Notes: a model not told the origin generated them from the sequence alone. A DNA stretch of 13,204 bases from an uncultured Pseudomonadota bacterium (GCA_946885905.1 CAMPHL010000018.1:1-13204); one strand, 5' to 3'. Positions 1-7,796 are shown, numbered from the stretch's first letter. Numbers and translations: made by a program.

Positions 1-1
1 C

Positions 2-1441
2 CAGAAACTGTTCGATGCCGGCGCGCTGCCGGACTTCCTCGCCGAAACCGCCTCGGTGCGCGCGTCGGATTGGAAGATCTGCGACCAGCCTCGCGACCTG
101 CTCGACCGTCGCGTCGAGATCACCGGTCCCACCGACCGCAAGATGGTCATCAACGCGCTCAACTGCGGCGCCGCCACGTTCATGGCGGACTTCGAGGACG
201 CCAACTGCCCGACGTGGGAGAACATGCTGGAGGGCCAGGCGAACATCATGGACGCCGTGCGCCGGACGATCACGTTCGAGCAGGCCGGGAAGCAGTACCG
301 CCTGAACGAGAAGACGGCGGTGCTCATTCCGAGGCCGCGCGGCTGGCACCTGGACGAGAAGCACGCGACCATCGACGGGAAGCCCGTCTCGGGCGCGCTC
401 TTCGACTTCGGCCTGCTCTTCTTCCACAACGCAGCCGAGCTGCTCGCCCGCGGAAGCGGTCCGTACTACTACCTGCCCAAGATGGAGTCGCATCTCGAGG
501 CGCGGCTCTGGAACGACGTGTTCACGTTCGCGCAGGCCGAGCTCGGCATTCCCCACGGCTGCGTGCGCGCCACCGTCCTTATCGAGACGCTTCCCGCCGC
601 CTTCGAGATGGACGAGATCCTGTACGAGCTGCGGGAGCATTCCTCAGGCCTCAACATCGGGCGCTGGGACTACATCTTTTCGTGCATCAAGAAGCTGCGC
701 TCCAACCGCGACTTCTGCCTGGCCGACCGGGCGCAGGTCACCATGACCTCGCCCTTCATGCGCGCTTATGCGCTGCTCCTGGTGAAGACCTGCCACCGCC
801 GCAACGCCCCGGCGATGGGCGGCATGGCGGCGCAGATCCCGATCAAGAACGACGCGCAGGCCAACGAAGCGGCGATGGCCAAGGTGCGCGCGGACAAGGA
901 GCGCGAGGCGACCGACGGGTGCGACGGCACCTGGGTGGCGCACCCCGGCCTCGTCCCGGTCGCGAAGGAAGTGTTCGACAAGCACATGCCGGGGCCCAAC
1001 CAGTACGCGAGGCAGCGCGACGACGTGAACGTGTCGGCGCAGGATTTGCTGCGCTTCGAGCCCGGCAGGCCCATCACCGAAGCGGGCCTGCGCAACAACA
1101 TCCAGGTCGGCATCCAGTACATCGGGTCATGGCTCGCGGGCAACGGCTGCGTGCCGATCTTCAACCTGATGGAGGACGCGGCGACCGCCGAAATCTCGCG
1201 CTCGCAGGTCTGGCAGTGGATGCGCTCGCCCAAGGGCGTGCTCGACGACGGACGCAAGGTGACGCGGGAGCTCTTCGGCGAGCTGCTGGCCGACGAGCTC
1301 GCGAAGACGCCGTCCATCGTGGGCGCCGAAGCGTACGCGGCGGGCAGATACGAGGAGGGCGCGGCGCTTTTCGAAGAGCTCTCCGTTTCGGCGAATTACG
1401 TCGAGTTCCTCACCCTGCCGGCCTACCAGAAGATAGCTTGA
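2..1441 (+). CDS. aceB: Malate synthase A, 5' end cut off by the window
   Basis: Condenses glyoxylate with acetyl-CoA to malate, the second step of the glyoxylate shunt, in the cytoplasm. The frame is open from base 2 and gives 479 residues. Compared with the E. coli enzyme (533 residues) about 55 N-terminal residues lie outside the window. Visible family landmarks, in window residue numbers: [11 protein letters not shown] near 60-70, the RPRGWHL segment with the catalytic Arg at about 113, the PROSITE malate synthase signature around [16 protein letters not shown], the acetyl-CoA region [10 protein letters not shown], and [11 protein letters not shown], whose Asp (bases 1175-1177) matches the catalytic base. 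The protein ends in the family-typical [11 protein letters not shown]. Length and motifs fit the short A form rather than the longer G form (glcB). No isocitrate lyase gene is visible; it could lie upstream. Identification is by recognised similarity and is firm. Confidence 0.97.
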   Translation, partial: QKLFDAGALPDFLAETASVRASDWKICDQPRDLLDRRVEITGPTDRKMVINALNCGAATFMADFEDANCPTWENMLEGQANIMDAVRRTITFEQAGKQYRLNEKTAVLIPRPRGWHLDEKHATIDGKPVSGALFDFGLLFFHNAAELLARGSGPYYYLPKMESHLEARLWNDVFTFAQAELGIPHGCVRATVLIETLPAAFEMDEILYELREHSSGLNIGRWDYIFSCIKKLRSNRDFCLADRAQVTMTSPFMRAYALLLVKTCHRRNAPAMGGMAAQIPIKNDAQANEAAMAKVRADKEREATDGCDGTWVAHPGLVPVAKEVFDKHMPGPNQYARQRDDVNVSAQDLLRFEPGRPITEAGLRNNIQVGIQYIGSWLAGNGCVPIFNLMEDAATAEISRSQVWQWMRSPKGVLDDGRKVTRELFGELLADELAKTPSIVGAEAYAAGRYEEGAALFEELSVSANYVEFLTLPAYQKIA

Positions 1442-1443
1442 CG

Positions 1444-1470
1444 CCCTTCGCTTGCAACGCTTGTGAAGGG
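1444..1470 (+). terminator. Weak hairpin after aceB, possible terminator
   Basis: Directly after the aceB stop, CCCTTC (1444-1449) is mirrored by GAAGGG (1465-1470). A G-T and a C-G pair extend the stem to eight pairs around an 11-base loop. No run of T follows, so it is a poor intrinsic terminator and may only be a weak attenuator or chance. The hairpin would cover the GTG at 1463, one reason to reject that codon as the start of the next gene. Confidence 0.25.
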
Positions 1471-1531
1471 TTCAACGATCGATCTTGCGTTTCGCGCGCG
1501 TCGTTCCAGCGCGAGTAACATGGGCCGCATC

Positions 1532-1538
1532 AGGGTGA
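1532..1538 (+). promoter_or_regulatory. Likely ribosome binding site deciding the tctC start
   Basis: AGGGTGA, of which GGTGA pairs with the 16S tail, lies five bases before the ATG at 1544. The alternative ATG at 1520 has only a GAG triplet four bases upstream, and the GTG at 1463 sits inside the hairpin after aceB. This favours 1544, although both ATG choices leave a usable signal peptide. Confidence 0.45.
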
Positions 1539-1543
1539 ACTGG

Positions 1544-2515
1544 ATGTGGCGGCTCCTTTCGACCATCTGGTTGGCGGTTGCGACTGGGGCAACCGCCGCC
1601 GCAGCGGGCCCGGCGGCCGAGTATCCGGCCAAGCCGGTGCGCATCATCACGGCCTCTCCCGGCACGCTCATGGACGTGGTCGCACGCCATGTCGGGCAGA
1701 GGCTCGCCCAGCGCTGGGGCCAATCCGTCGTGGTGGAGAACAAGGGCGGGGCGGCATTCACCATCGGCATGACCACGGCCGCGCAGGCCAAGGCGGACGG
1801 CTACACGCTGGTCATGTCCGACCGCACGTCGGTCGCCGCCGCGCCACACCTCTACAAGGAGCTCGCGTACGACCCGCTCAGGGATTTCGCGCCGATTGCG
1901 ATGGTCGCGCTGGCTCCGCTCGTGCTGGTCGCGCATCCTTCGCTGCCTGCCGGAAACATGCGCGAGCTGGTCGAGTATGCGCGACACCATGCCGGGCTGC
2001 ACTTCGGCAGCCAGGGGATGTCGACCACCGGCCACTATGCCGGCGAGCTCCTTCGGGTCGAGACCGGAATCGCCCCCGAATATGTGCACTACAAGGGCGC
2101 GGCGGACGCCCAACGCGCGATCCTCGGCGGCGAGATCCTCGTGGGCTTCAACAACGCGCCATCGACGTACTCGCTGGTGCATGCCAAGCGGCTGAAGGCT
2201 TTCGCCGTGACCTCGCCCCATCGGATCGCGGCCGCGCCGGAGATCCCGACCACTGCCGAGGCCGGCTACCCCGGCGTGCTCGTCGAATACTGGGTGGGCA
2301 TGCTGGCCCCGAAGGCCACGCCTGCGGAGCTCGTGGCGAAGATCAACCGCGATGTCACCGCGATCATGCAGACGCCCGAAGTGCGCCAGGTGTTGCTCCA
2401 GCAGGGGGCGGAGGCCGCGCCTTCTGCCACCCCCGCGGAGTTCGGCGCGCGGATCCGCAGCGACTTCGCCCGCAGCAAGGCCGACTTCGAACGGATCGGC
2501 TTCCAGGCCGAATAG
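1544..2515 (+). CDS. Bug/TctC-family periplasmic substrate-binding protein
   Basis: Extracytoplasmic binding protein of the tripartite tricarboxylate transporter family (Bug proteins), which bind carboxylates and other small organic acids. From the ATG at 1544 it has 323 residues, the usual length. A signal peptide is visible (MWRLLSTIWLAVATG then ATAAAA, cut near residues 21-22). It is followed by the family N-terminus YPAKPVRIIT, then DVVARHVGQRL, WGQSVVVENK, ADGYTLVMSD, ELAYDPLRDFAPI, YVHYKGAADAQRAILGGE and EIPTTAEAGYPG, all typical. The first binding loop reads ASPGTLMD, where most members have a PxxPGGxxD-like loop, so the ligand may be unusual and cannot be named. No TctA/TctB membrane genes are in view, which is common for these orphan proteins. 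ATG 1520 and GTG 1463 are in-frame alternative starts. It may be read through from aceB, but a functional link is only inferred. Confidence 0.88.
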   Translation: MWRLLSTIWLAVATGATAAAAGPAAEYPAKPVRIITASPGTLMDVVARHVGQRLAQRWGQSVVVENKGGAAFTIGMTTAAQAKADGYTLVMSDRTSVAAAPHLYKELAYDPLRDFAPIAMVALAPLVLVAHPSLPAGNMRELVEYARHHAGLHFGSQGMSTTGHYAGELLRVETGIAPEYVHYKGAADAQRAILGGEILVGFNNAPSTYSLVHAKRLKAFAVTSPHRIAAAPEIPTTAEAGYPGVLVEYWVGMLAPKATPAELVAKINRDVTAIMQTPEVRQVLLQQGAEAAPSATPAEFGARIRSDFARSKADFERIGFQAE

Positions 2516-2526
2516 CGGCGCGGCTC

Positions 2527-2958
2527 CTAGCGGATCGCGGGCCCGGAGTGCCTGGGCAGGTGGTGCGCCGGTCGCGCGGGCCGGTAGCCGCGCCACAGCG
2601 GATAGGCGACGACGTACTGCGGCTGGGCTTGGGCAGCCAGCAACTCCTGGTGCCTGCGCTCGGCCTCGCGCTCGGCTCGCGCTTCGCGCATCTGCTGCTC
2701 ATGGAGCTCGCGGTCGCGGCGCGCTTCGAGCCGCTTGTCCAGCGCCGCCTCGCGCTCGAAGATGCGCTGGCTCTCGGCCTTGTTGGGCTCCGGGTAGCTC
2801 GCCGGAATCTGCGGGCGCGACTCCTCGGTGCGATCGGGGCACGGCGCCGGCTGGTAGGTGACCGCGCCCAGCACGTCCTTGCAACGCACGATGTCCTGCG
2901 CGGCAACGCCGGATGCGGCGAGGCAGGCAGCGAGGGCCAGGATCACGTGCAGGTGCAT
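2527..2958 (-). CDS. Small exported DUF4124-domain protein
   Basis: A 143-residue protein of unknown function. Residues 1-20 form a signal peptide ending ASGVAA, so it is probably periplasmic. Residues 21-45 match the short DUF4124 motif: IVRCKDVLGAVTYQPAPCP, with two conserved cysteines (26 and 40) that could form a disulfide. Residues about 60-112 are a highly charged Glu/Arg/Gln-rich stretch that should form a long helix or coiled coil. The tail is basic and Pro/His rich. It starts 22 bases after the lipA stop on the same strand, so it is the last visible gene of the leftward run, and its end lies 11 bases from the convergent tctC stop. No good ribosome binding site precedes the ATG. Domain assignment is fairly sure; the role is unknown. 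Confidence 0.8.
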   Translation of the reverse strand: MHLHVILALAACLAASGVAAQDIVRCKDVLGAVTYQPAPCPDRTEESRPQIPASYPEPNKAESQRIFEREAALDKRLEARRDRELHEQQMREARAEREAERRHQELLAAQAQPQYVVAYPLWRGYRPARPAHHLPRHSGPAIR

Positions 2959-2980
2959 GCGCGCGATTCTATTCCAAACG

Positions 2981-3916
2981 CTATACGCCGGCCGCCTGCC
3001 TGTCGGCGTGGTAGGACGACCTCACCATCGGCCCGCACGCGGCATTCACGAAGCCCATCTTCCCGGCTTCTTCCTCGAACATGCGGAACTCGTCCGGGTG
3101 GACGAAGCGCGTGACCGGCAGATGGTGGCGCGAGGGCTGGAGGTACTGGCCGACGGTGAGCATGTCCACGTCGTGGGCGCGAAGGTCGCGCATGACCGCC
3201 AGGATCTCCTCGTTGGTCTCGCCCAGTCCCACCATCAGGCCGGACTTGGTGGGGACCTGCGGATGCCGTGCCTTGAACTGCCCGAGCAGTTGAAGGGAAT
3301 GCGCGTAGTCCGAACCCGGGCGCGCCTGCCCGTAGAGGCGCGGGACCGTCTCGAGATTGTGGTTCATCACGTCCGGCGGGCCGGCGTCGAGGATGCCGAG
3401 CGCGCGATCGAGGCGGCCGCGGAAGTCGGGCGTGAGGATCTCGATGCGCGTCTGCGGCGAAAGCGCGCGCACGGACCGGATGCATTCCACGAAGTGCCCC
3501 GCGCCGCCGTCGCGCAGGTCGTCGCGATCGACGCTCGTGATCACGACGTACTTGAGGTTGAGCGCAGCGATCGTTTCGCCCAGGTGGCGGGGTTCCTCGG
3601 GATCGAGGGCGTTGGGCCGGCCGTGCGCCACGTCGCAGAAGGGGCAGCGGCGCGTGCACAGGTCGCCCATGATCATGAAGGTCGCCGTGCCGTGGCCGAA
3701 GCACTCGCCGATGTTGGGGCACGAGGCTTCCTCGCACACCGTGTGCAGCTTCTTCTCCCGGAGGATCTTCTTGATCTCGAGGAAGCGCTCGCCGCCGCCG
3801 GCGCGCGCGCGGATCCACTCCGGCTTTCGCAGCGGCTCGGAGGCGACGATCTTGATCGGGATGCGCGCGGTCTTGAGGCTGCGCTTCCTCTGGAGCTTCA
3901 GGTCGGCTTCAGACAT
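2981..3916 (-). CDS. lipA: Lipoyl synthase
   Basis: Radical-SAM enzyme that inserts two sulfurs into protein-bound octanoyl groups to make the lipoyl cofactor of pyruvate and 2-oxoglutarate dehydrogenases and the glycine cleavage system. It has 311 residues, normal for the family. The auxiliary 4Fe-4S cluster cysteines are C61, C66 and C72 ([14 protein letters not shown]). The SAM-cluster cysteines are C87, C91 and C94 (CTRRCPFC). The C-terminal RSSY motif, which supplies the unusual Ser ligand, is at 299-302. Other family blocks include [30 protein letters not shown] and [10 protein letters not shown]. The ATG lies inside the lipB 3' end (19-base overlap), with a GGAGAGG sequence 11 bases upstream (3928-3934), suggesting coupled translation. 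All catalytic residues I can check are present. Confidence 0.98.
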   Translation of the reverse strand: MSEADLKLQRKRSLKTARIPIKIVASEPLRKPEWIRARAGGGERFLEIKKILREKKLHTVCEEASCPNIGECFGHGTATFMIMGDLCTRRCPFCDVAHGRPNALDPEEPRHLGETIAALNLKYVVITSVDRDDLRDGGAGHFVECIRSVRALSPQTRIEILTPDFRGRLDRALGILDAGPPDVMNHNLETVPRLYGQARPGSDYAHSLQLLGQFKARHPQVPTKSGLMVGLGETNEEILAVMRDLRAHDVDMLTVGQYLQPSRHHLPVTRFVHPDEFRMFEEEAGKMGFVNAACGPMVRSSYHADRQAAGV

Positions 3917-4503
3917 CGGGAGAGGGCCTCTCCGAGGCGTTGCTGCACGACATCGATTTTATCATCCGCCCCCAGCGTAGCCATGCTCGTGGCGGCCAGC
4001 CCCGGATACCCGCACGGGTCGATGCGCCTGAACGGCTCGAGGTCCATGTCCACGTTCAGCGCCACGCCGTGGTAAGTACAGCCGCGGGCCACTCGCAGCC
4101 CGATCGCCGCGATTTTCGCCTCGCCCACGTAGACACCCGGCATGCCGGCCCGGCGCACGCCTTCGATGCCGTACCCGGCGAGGACGTCGATGAGTGCCTG
4201 CTCCAGCCGGCGCACCATCTCCTTCACGCCATAACCGGCACGACGCAGGTCGAGCAGCGGATAGGCCACGACCTGGCCGGGCCCGTGGTACGTGACCTGC
4301 CCGCCGCGGTCGGTCGCGACGACGGGAATGTCGCCGGGCGCCAGCACGTGGCTGCGCCGTCCCGCGAGGCCCAGCGTGAAAACCGGCGGATGCTCGAGGA
4401 GCCAGAGCTGGTCGGGCGTTTCGGTCGTGCGTGCGGCGTTGAAAGCCTGCATCGCGCGCCACGTCGGCTCGTAGGCGACCAGCCCGAGGCCCCGCCGCAG
4501 CAT
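3898..4503 (-). CDS. lipB: Octanoyl-ACP:protein N-octanoyltransferase
   Basis: Transfers octanoate from acyl carrier protein to lipoyl domains, producing the substrate of LipA. It has 201 residues. The family signature [12 protein letters not shown] is at 66-77. The catalytic Lys (K130, in [12 protein letters not shown]) and the catalytic Cys (C164, in IDPCGYPG) are both present, as is [16 protein letters not shown] chose the ATG at 4503 over the TTG one codon earlier because it makes the classic TGATG overlap with the stop of the DUF493 gene, a strong sign of translational coupling. Its end overlaps the lipA start by 19 bases. The order DUF493-lipB-lipA matches the E. coli ybeD-lipB-lipA neighbourhood and many betaproteobacteria. 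Confidence 0.97.
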   Translation of the reverse strand: MLRRGLGLVAYEPTWRAMQAFNAARTTETPDQLWLLEHPPVFTLGLAGRRSHVLAPGDIPVVATDRGGQVTYHGPGQVVAYPLLDLRRAGYGVKEMVRRLEQALIDVLAGYGIEGVRRAGMPGVYVGEAKIAAIGLRVARGCTYHGVALNVDMDLEPFRRIDPCGYPGLAATSMATLGADDKIDVVQQRLGEALSRCLKPT

Positions 4504-4778
4504 CAAAGCACCATCGTGACCATCGGGTGCTTCGAGAGCTCCGAATAGAGGGCGTCGAGCTGCTCGCGCGACTTGGCGTTGATCGTGACGGTGAGCGACA
4601 GGTAGCGCGCCTGCTTCGACGAGCGCATCTCGATCGTCTGCGGGTGGAAGTCGGGCGCGTGCCTGAGCACGATCTCCGTCACCACCTGCGCGAAGCCGTC
4701 CTCGCGCCGCCCCATCACCTTGATCGGGAAGACGCAGGGGAATGTGAGGAGGGACTCGGGTTGCTGCGGCGGGGTCAT
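4503..4778 (-). CDS. ybeD: DUF493 (YbeD-like) protein
   Basis: Small cytoplasmic protein of the DUF493/YbeD family, a ferredoxin-like alpha-beta fold whose biochemical role is not settled; it is usually found beside lipB. From the ATG at 4778 it has 91 residues, close to the 87 of E. coli YbeD. Family matches are [14 protein letters not shown] near the start, [35 protein letters not shown] and the ending MVTMVL, which resembles the YbeD C-terminus. In-frame starts at 4790 (ATG) and 4814 (GTG) are possible. The strong GGGAGGG at 4791-4797 abuts the ATG at 4790, so it can only serve the ATG at 4778, at a rather long 12-base spacing. The stop shares an A with the lipB start. Confidence 0.9.
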   Translation of the reverse strand: MTPPQQPESLLTFPCVFPIKVMGRREDGFAQVVTEIVLRHAPDFHPQTIEMRSSKQARYLSLTVTINAKSREQLDALYSELSKHPMVTMVL

Positions 4779-4790
4779 GATGGTTCGCAT

Positions 4791-4797
4791 CCCTCCC
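4791..4797 (-). promoter_or_regulatory. Ribosome binding site for the DUF493 gene
   Basis: On the minus strand this reads GGGAGGG, the strongest Shine-Dalgarno-like sequence seen among the leftward genes. It touches the ATG at 4790 and lies 12 bases from the ATG at 4778, so the latter start is preferred. It follows the dat stop by about 25 bases, the one junction in this stretch with an independent initiation site instead of an overlap. Confidence 0.5.
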
Positions 4798-4821
4798 ACG
4801 TGGGGGCGGGACACCGCTGCA

Positions 4822-5694
4822 TCAAGCGGCGACGGCGCCGCGGCTGCGGATGCGCGCCTTGTGCTCCTGGAAGAGCGCGTGCATGCGGCGGAAGAGCGGC
4901 CCGGGCTTGCCCGTGCCGACCGGCTTGCCGTCCAGTTGCGTGACGGCCAGGACTTCCTTGGTCGAGGAGGTGAGCCACACTTCGTCCGCCGAGCGCAGCT
5001 GCGCTTCCGGCACCGGCCGGACCTCCAGCTTCACCGCCCCCTCGCTGGCGAGCTGCACCAGCAGGTCGTAGGTGATGCCCAGCAGGATCAGGTTGTCGCG
5101 CGGGGGAGCGGCCACGACGCCGTTCTTCACGACGAAGACGTTGGATGCCGAAGCCTCGGTGAGGAAGCCGTCGCGCAGCATGATGGTCTCGACGGCGCCG
5201 ACGTCGGCCGAAAGCTGCCGGGCAAGCACGTTGCCCAGGAGCGAGGTCGACTTGATGTTGCACTTCTCCCAGCGGAAGTCGCGCGCGGTGATGCAGGCCA
5301 CGCCGTTGTCCACGAGCTCCTTCGAGGGCGAGCGCAGGGGATAGCACATCATGAAGACGGTCGGAACAAGCCCTGTGGGAAGCACGTGGTCGCGCGTAGG
5401 CGGTACCCCGCGCGTGACCTGGATGTAGACCGATTGGTTTCCCGGATGGTGGGCGAGGAGGGCCTCGGTGAGCTTCAGCCACTCGTCCACGGTGTGCGGG
5501 TTGGCGAGCCGGATCTCGTCCATCGAGCGCTGCAGGCGCTCGAAGTGCTCGCGTCCGCGCAACATCACCCCTTCATAGACGGGGATCACCTCGTATACGC
5601 CGTCGCCGAAGATGAAGCCGCGGTCCAGCGGGGAGATCGAAATCCGGTCGAGCGGCAGGAGCTGGCCGTTGAAGTGTGCGATGGGCGAGGTCAT
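4822..5694 (-). CDS. dat: D-amino acid aminotransferase (D-alanine transaminase)
   Basis: PLP-dependent fold-type IV transaminase, expected to catalyse D-alanine + 2-oxoglutarate to pyruvate + D-glutamate. It has 290 residues; the Bacillus enzyme is about 283. The PLP Lys is K148 in CNIKSTSLLGNVLA, and E180 in LTEASASNVF is the cofactor-contacting Glu. Y34, R101 and H103 line up with Tyr31, Arg98 and His100 of Bacillus D-amino acid transaminase, residues that set D-substrate binding and separate it from branched-chain aminotransferases. The start is fixed by a four-base ATGA overlap with the carboxypeptidase stop; no good ribosome binding site is seen, so it probably depends on coupling. Its position just after the carboxypeptidase suggests that D-Ala released from peptidoglycan can be turned into D-Glu, another wall precursor; this link is inference. 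Confidence 0.92.
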   Translation of the reverse strand: MTSPIAHFNGQLLPLDRISISPLDRGFIFGDGVYEVIPVYEGVMLRGREHFERLQRSMDEIRLANPHTVDEWLKLTEALLAHHPGNQSVYIQVTRGVPPTRDHVLPTGLVPTVFMMCYPLRSPSKELVDNGVACITARDFRWEKCNIKSTSLLGNVLARQLSADVGAVETIMLRDGFLTEASASNVFVVKNGVVAAPPRDNLILLGITYDLLVQLASEGAVKLEVRPVPEAQLRSADEVWLTSSTKEVLAVTQLDGKPVGTGKPGPLFRRMHALFQEHKARIRSRGAVAA

Positions 5695-6824
5695 GGCATG
5701 AGGAAGATGAGTTTCAGCGTGTCCCAACCGCGCGAGAGGAACCCTGCTACGGGGACATCCTCCAGGGCGACTACCGGGAATTCGGCCACCGGCGCGCCCT
5801 CGCGCGTCAACTTCATTATCCCCGCTTTCTCGCCTGCGGCAAGCGGCGCCACGAACGGCTGGCGCGTCTCGAGGGTGGCCTTCAGTCCCGTGAATCGCTC
5901 GCGCGGCAGGCTCACCCAGACGTCGCGGTCGAAACCGAGAGCCACGGTATCGGACGTTCCCTTGTAGACCGCGGGGGCGGCCACGCGTTCGCCGCGCCGG
6001 TACAGGCGGCGGGTCTCCCACGATTGGAAGCCGAAGTTGAGCAGCTTCTGCGTTTCCGTGATGCGCAGCGTGTCGGACTGCGCGCCCAGCACCACGCAGA
6101 CGAGGCGGCGCTCGCCGCGCCTGGCGCTCGCCGCGAGCCCATACCCCGTGGTTTCCGTGAAGCCCGTTTGCAGGCCGTCGACCGCGGCGTCGATCCAGAG
6201 CAGCCGATTGCGGCTGGACTGGTTGATGCCGTTCCATTCGAAATTGCGCTGGGCGTACAGCGCGTGCTGGTCGGGGAACTCACGCAGGAGCGCAACCGCG
6301 AGCGTGGCGATGTCGCGCGCCGATGAATGATGCCCCGGACCAGGGTCGCCGGTGCAGTTCGTGAAGCTGGTGTTCGCGAGTCCCAGCCGCCGTGCGCGCT
6401 GGTTCATGCGCTCTACGAAAGCCGCTTCGCTCACCGCCGTCGCCTCGGCCAGCGCGATCGCCGCATCGTTGGCCGAAAGCACGATCATCCCCTGGAGCAG
6501 CTGCGCGATCGTGGCGCTTTGCCCGGGTGAGAGGAACATGCGCGCGCCGGGCGCGCGCGTCGCGGCCACGGAAGCGGTCACCGCCTTGTCCAGGGAAAGC
6601 TCGCCCTCGCGGACCGCCTCCAGGACCACGTAAGCCGTCATGAGCTTCGTGAGCGAGGCCGGGTCCATCGGCGCGGCCGCCCCGGCGGCGGCGAGCGTTC
6701 GCCCGCTCTGCGCGTCGACGAGCACGTAGGCCCGCGCCGCGACGGGCGGCGGCGTGGGCAGCGCAGGCGCCGCGGCGACCAGCAAAGGCCAAAGCAGCAG
6801 CAGGACCAGCAGGCGCGACCTCAT
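5691..6824 (-). CDS. dacC: D-alanyl-D-alanine carboxypeptidase, PBP5/6 family, with altered KTG motif
   Basis: Penicillin-binding protein of the PBP5/6 type, which removes the terminal D-Ala from peptidoglycan pentapeptides in the periplasm. It has 377 residues. A signal peptide covers residues 1-20 or so (LLVLLLLWPLLVAAAPA). The nucleophile motif SLTK is S57-K60 (DPASLTKLMT) and the second motif SAN is S117-N119. The third motif, normally KTG followed by His, reads Q219-T-G-F222 in DGLQTGFTETTGYGLAAS; the CAA codon is at 6170-6168. A PBP5 C-terminal beta domain (about 275-355) and a C-terminal amphipathic segment ending LSRGWDTLKLIFLMP are present, so the protein is otherwise complete. The start lies nine bases after the rlpA stop. 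Loss of the KTG lysine could weaken or change its activity; it may act mainly as a peptidoglycan or D-Ala binder. Confidence 0.93.
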   Translation of the reverse strand: MRSRLLVLLLLWPLLVAAAPALPTPPPVAARAYVLVDAQSGRTLAAAGAAAPMDPASLTKLMTAYVVLEAVREGELSLDKAVTASVAATRAPGARMFLSPGQSATIAQLLQGMIVLSANDAAIALAEATAVSEAAFVERMNQRARRLGLANTSFTNCTGDPGPGHHSSARDIATLAVALLREFPDQHALYAQRNFEWNGINQSSRNRLLWIDAAVDGLQTGFTETTGYGLAASARRGERRLVCVVLGAQSDTLRITETQKLLNFGFQSWETRRLYRRGERVAAPAVYKGTSDTVALGFDRDVWVSLPRERFTGLKATLETRQPFVAPLAAGEKAGIMKLTREGAPVAEFPVVALEDVPVAGFLSRGWDTLKLIFLMP

Positions 6825-6833
6825 CCGGAAACT

Positions 6834-7796
6834 CTAGTGCAGCGAGATCGACGGCGCGAAGCCGAGCGACTCCCGGACCTTGTCGGCGATCGCCGTGGCT
6901 TCGTCGCGGTTGCGATAGGGGCCGAGGCGCACGCGATGCATGCCCTCGCGCGAGCTCACCTGGATGGGCTCGAGGAGCCACGGCAGGCTGGCCGCTGCCC
7001 GGGCGCGGAAGGCCTCCGCGTTCTCGGCGCTGGAGAAAGCGCCGATCTGCAGCCACAGCGAGGAAGTCTCCTGCGTGACCATCGGCGTTTCGACCTTCGC
7101 CATCGGCGGTGGCGGCGGCACGGCGGCCACGACCGGCGGCGTGGTGGGCGCGAAGACGCGCTCGACTTCCACCATGCCGCTGCCGGCCGCGGCGATGCCG
7201 ATACGCGCGGCGGCCGCGTACGACAGATCGATGATGCGGTCCGCGTGGAACGGTCCGCGGTCGTTGATGCGCACGATCACGGACAGGCCGTTCCTGAGGT
7301 TGGTCACGCGCGCGTAGCTGGGGATCGGCAGCGTCTTGTGGGCCGCGGTCATCGCGAACATGTCGTAGATCTCGCCCGAGGCGGTCTTGCGCCCGTGGAA
7401 CATGCGGCCATACCAGGACGCCATCCCGCGCTCCTTCGTCGGGTCCTTGTTGAGCACGGGCACGTAGCTGCTGCCGAACACGACATACGGGCGGTTCGCG
7501 AACTTGTGGAAGGGTTCGTCCCGCGGGACCGCGTCGGGGATTTGCGCGAGGTTTTCGGGGACCTGCTCCGGGGGGCCGTCGTTCGAGTAGTACTTGCCCA
7601 TGTGTCCCGGCTGTGTCGGCCCCGGCCCTTTCGGCGTGCTCCCGCAAGCGCCCAGCAGGACCGCGGCTGCGATGAGGAAAAGGCCCTGGAAGCGCAGTTG
7701 AACGCAGTTGGAGCGCAGGTGGTCGTGGAAAGCCCGGAATGCATTCCTGGCTTCGTTCAGCGAAGGCACGAAAGGTTCATCGGGCTTTGCGTTCAT
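6834..7796 (-). CDS. rlpA: RlpA lytic transglycosylase lipoprotein with SPOR domain
   Basis: Outer-membrane lipoprotein that cleaves denuded (stem-less) glycan strands, often at division sites. It has 320 residues. The lipobox LLGAC puts the lipidated Cys at C51, after an unusually long hydrophilic N-terminus and a hydrophobic stretch FLIAAAVLLGA. The double-psi beta-barrel core spans about 122-215: GMASWYGRMFHGRKTASGE, then AMTAAHKTLP with catalytic-position His153, and VIVRINDRGPF with Asp179. A proline-rich linker (219-235) leads to a C-terminal SPOR domain (about 246-318), which binds denuded glycan. No other ATG, GTG or TTG lies between the chosen start and the hydrophobic core, so the start at 7796 is kept. 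The rodA stop is 21 bases upstream. Sitting between rodA and the carboxypeptidase fits a role in wall growth or septum cleavage. Confidence 0.95.
   Translation of the reverse strand: MNAKPDEPFVPSLNEARNAFRAFHDHLRSNCVQLRFQGLFLIAAAVLLGACGSTPKGPGPTQPGHMGKYYSNDGPPEQVPENLAQIPDAVPRDEPFHKFANRPYVVFGSSYVPVLNKDPTKERGMASWYGRMFHGRKTASGEIYDMFAMTAAHKTLPIPSYARVTNLRNGLSVIVRINDRGPFHADRIIDLSYAAAARIGIAAAGSGMVEVERVFAPTTPPVVAAVPPPPPMAKVETPMVTQETSSLWLQIGAFSSAENAEAFRARAAASLPWLLEPIQVSSREGMHRVRLGPYRNRDEATAIADKVRESLGFAPSISLH

Noticed and set aside
2959..2985. TAGAAT on the minus strand as a -10 box for the DUF4124 gene
   Set aside because: It ends about seven bases before the ATG and has no fitting -35 element, so a leaderless promoter is not supported.
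1546..3114. Long plus-strand frame across tctC and the DUF4124 gene
   Set aside because: It overlaps tctC in another frame and has no signal peptide or motif; the tctC frame carries the conserved family sequence.
2858..4075. Plus-strand frame of about 400 codons opposite lipA and lipB
   Set aside because: It is antisense to two genes with intact catalytic residues and has no recognisable similarity.
4795..4804. Perfect 10-base palindrome CCCACGTGGG between dat and the DUF493 gene
   Set aside because: It is short, has no loop and no T-run, and overlaps the ribosome binding region. It is likely chance in GC-rich DNA, and I have no matching operator to propose.
4814..6237. Longer form of the aminotransferase beginning near 6237
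   Set aside because: The extra N-terminal part lies wholly within the carboxypeptidase gene and is not aminotransferase-like; family similarity begins at the ATG at 5694.
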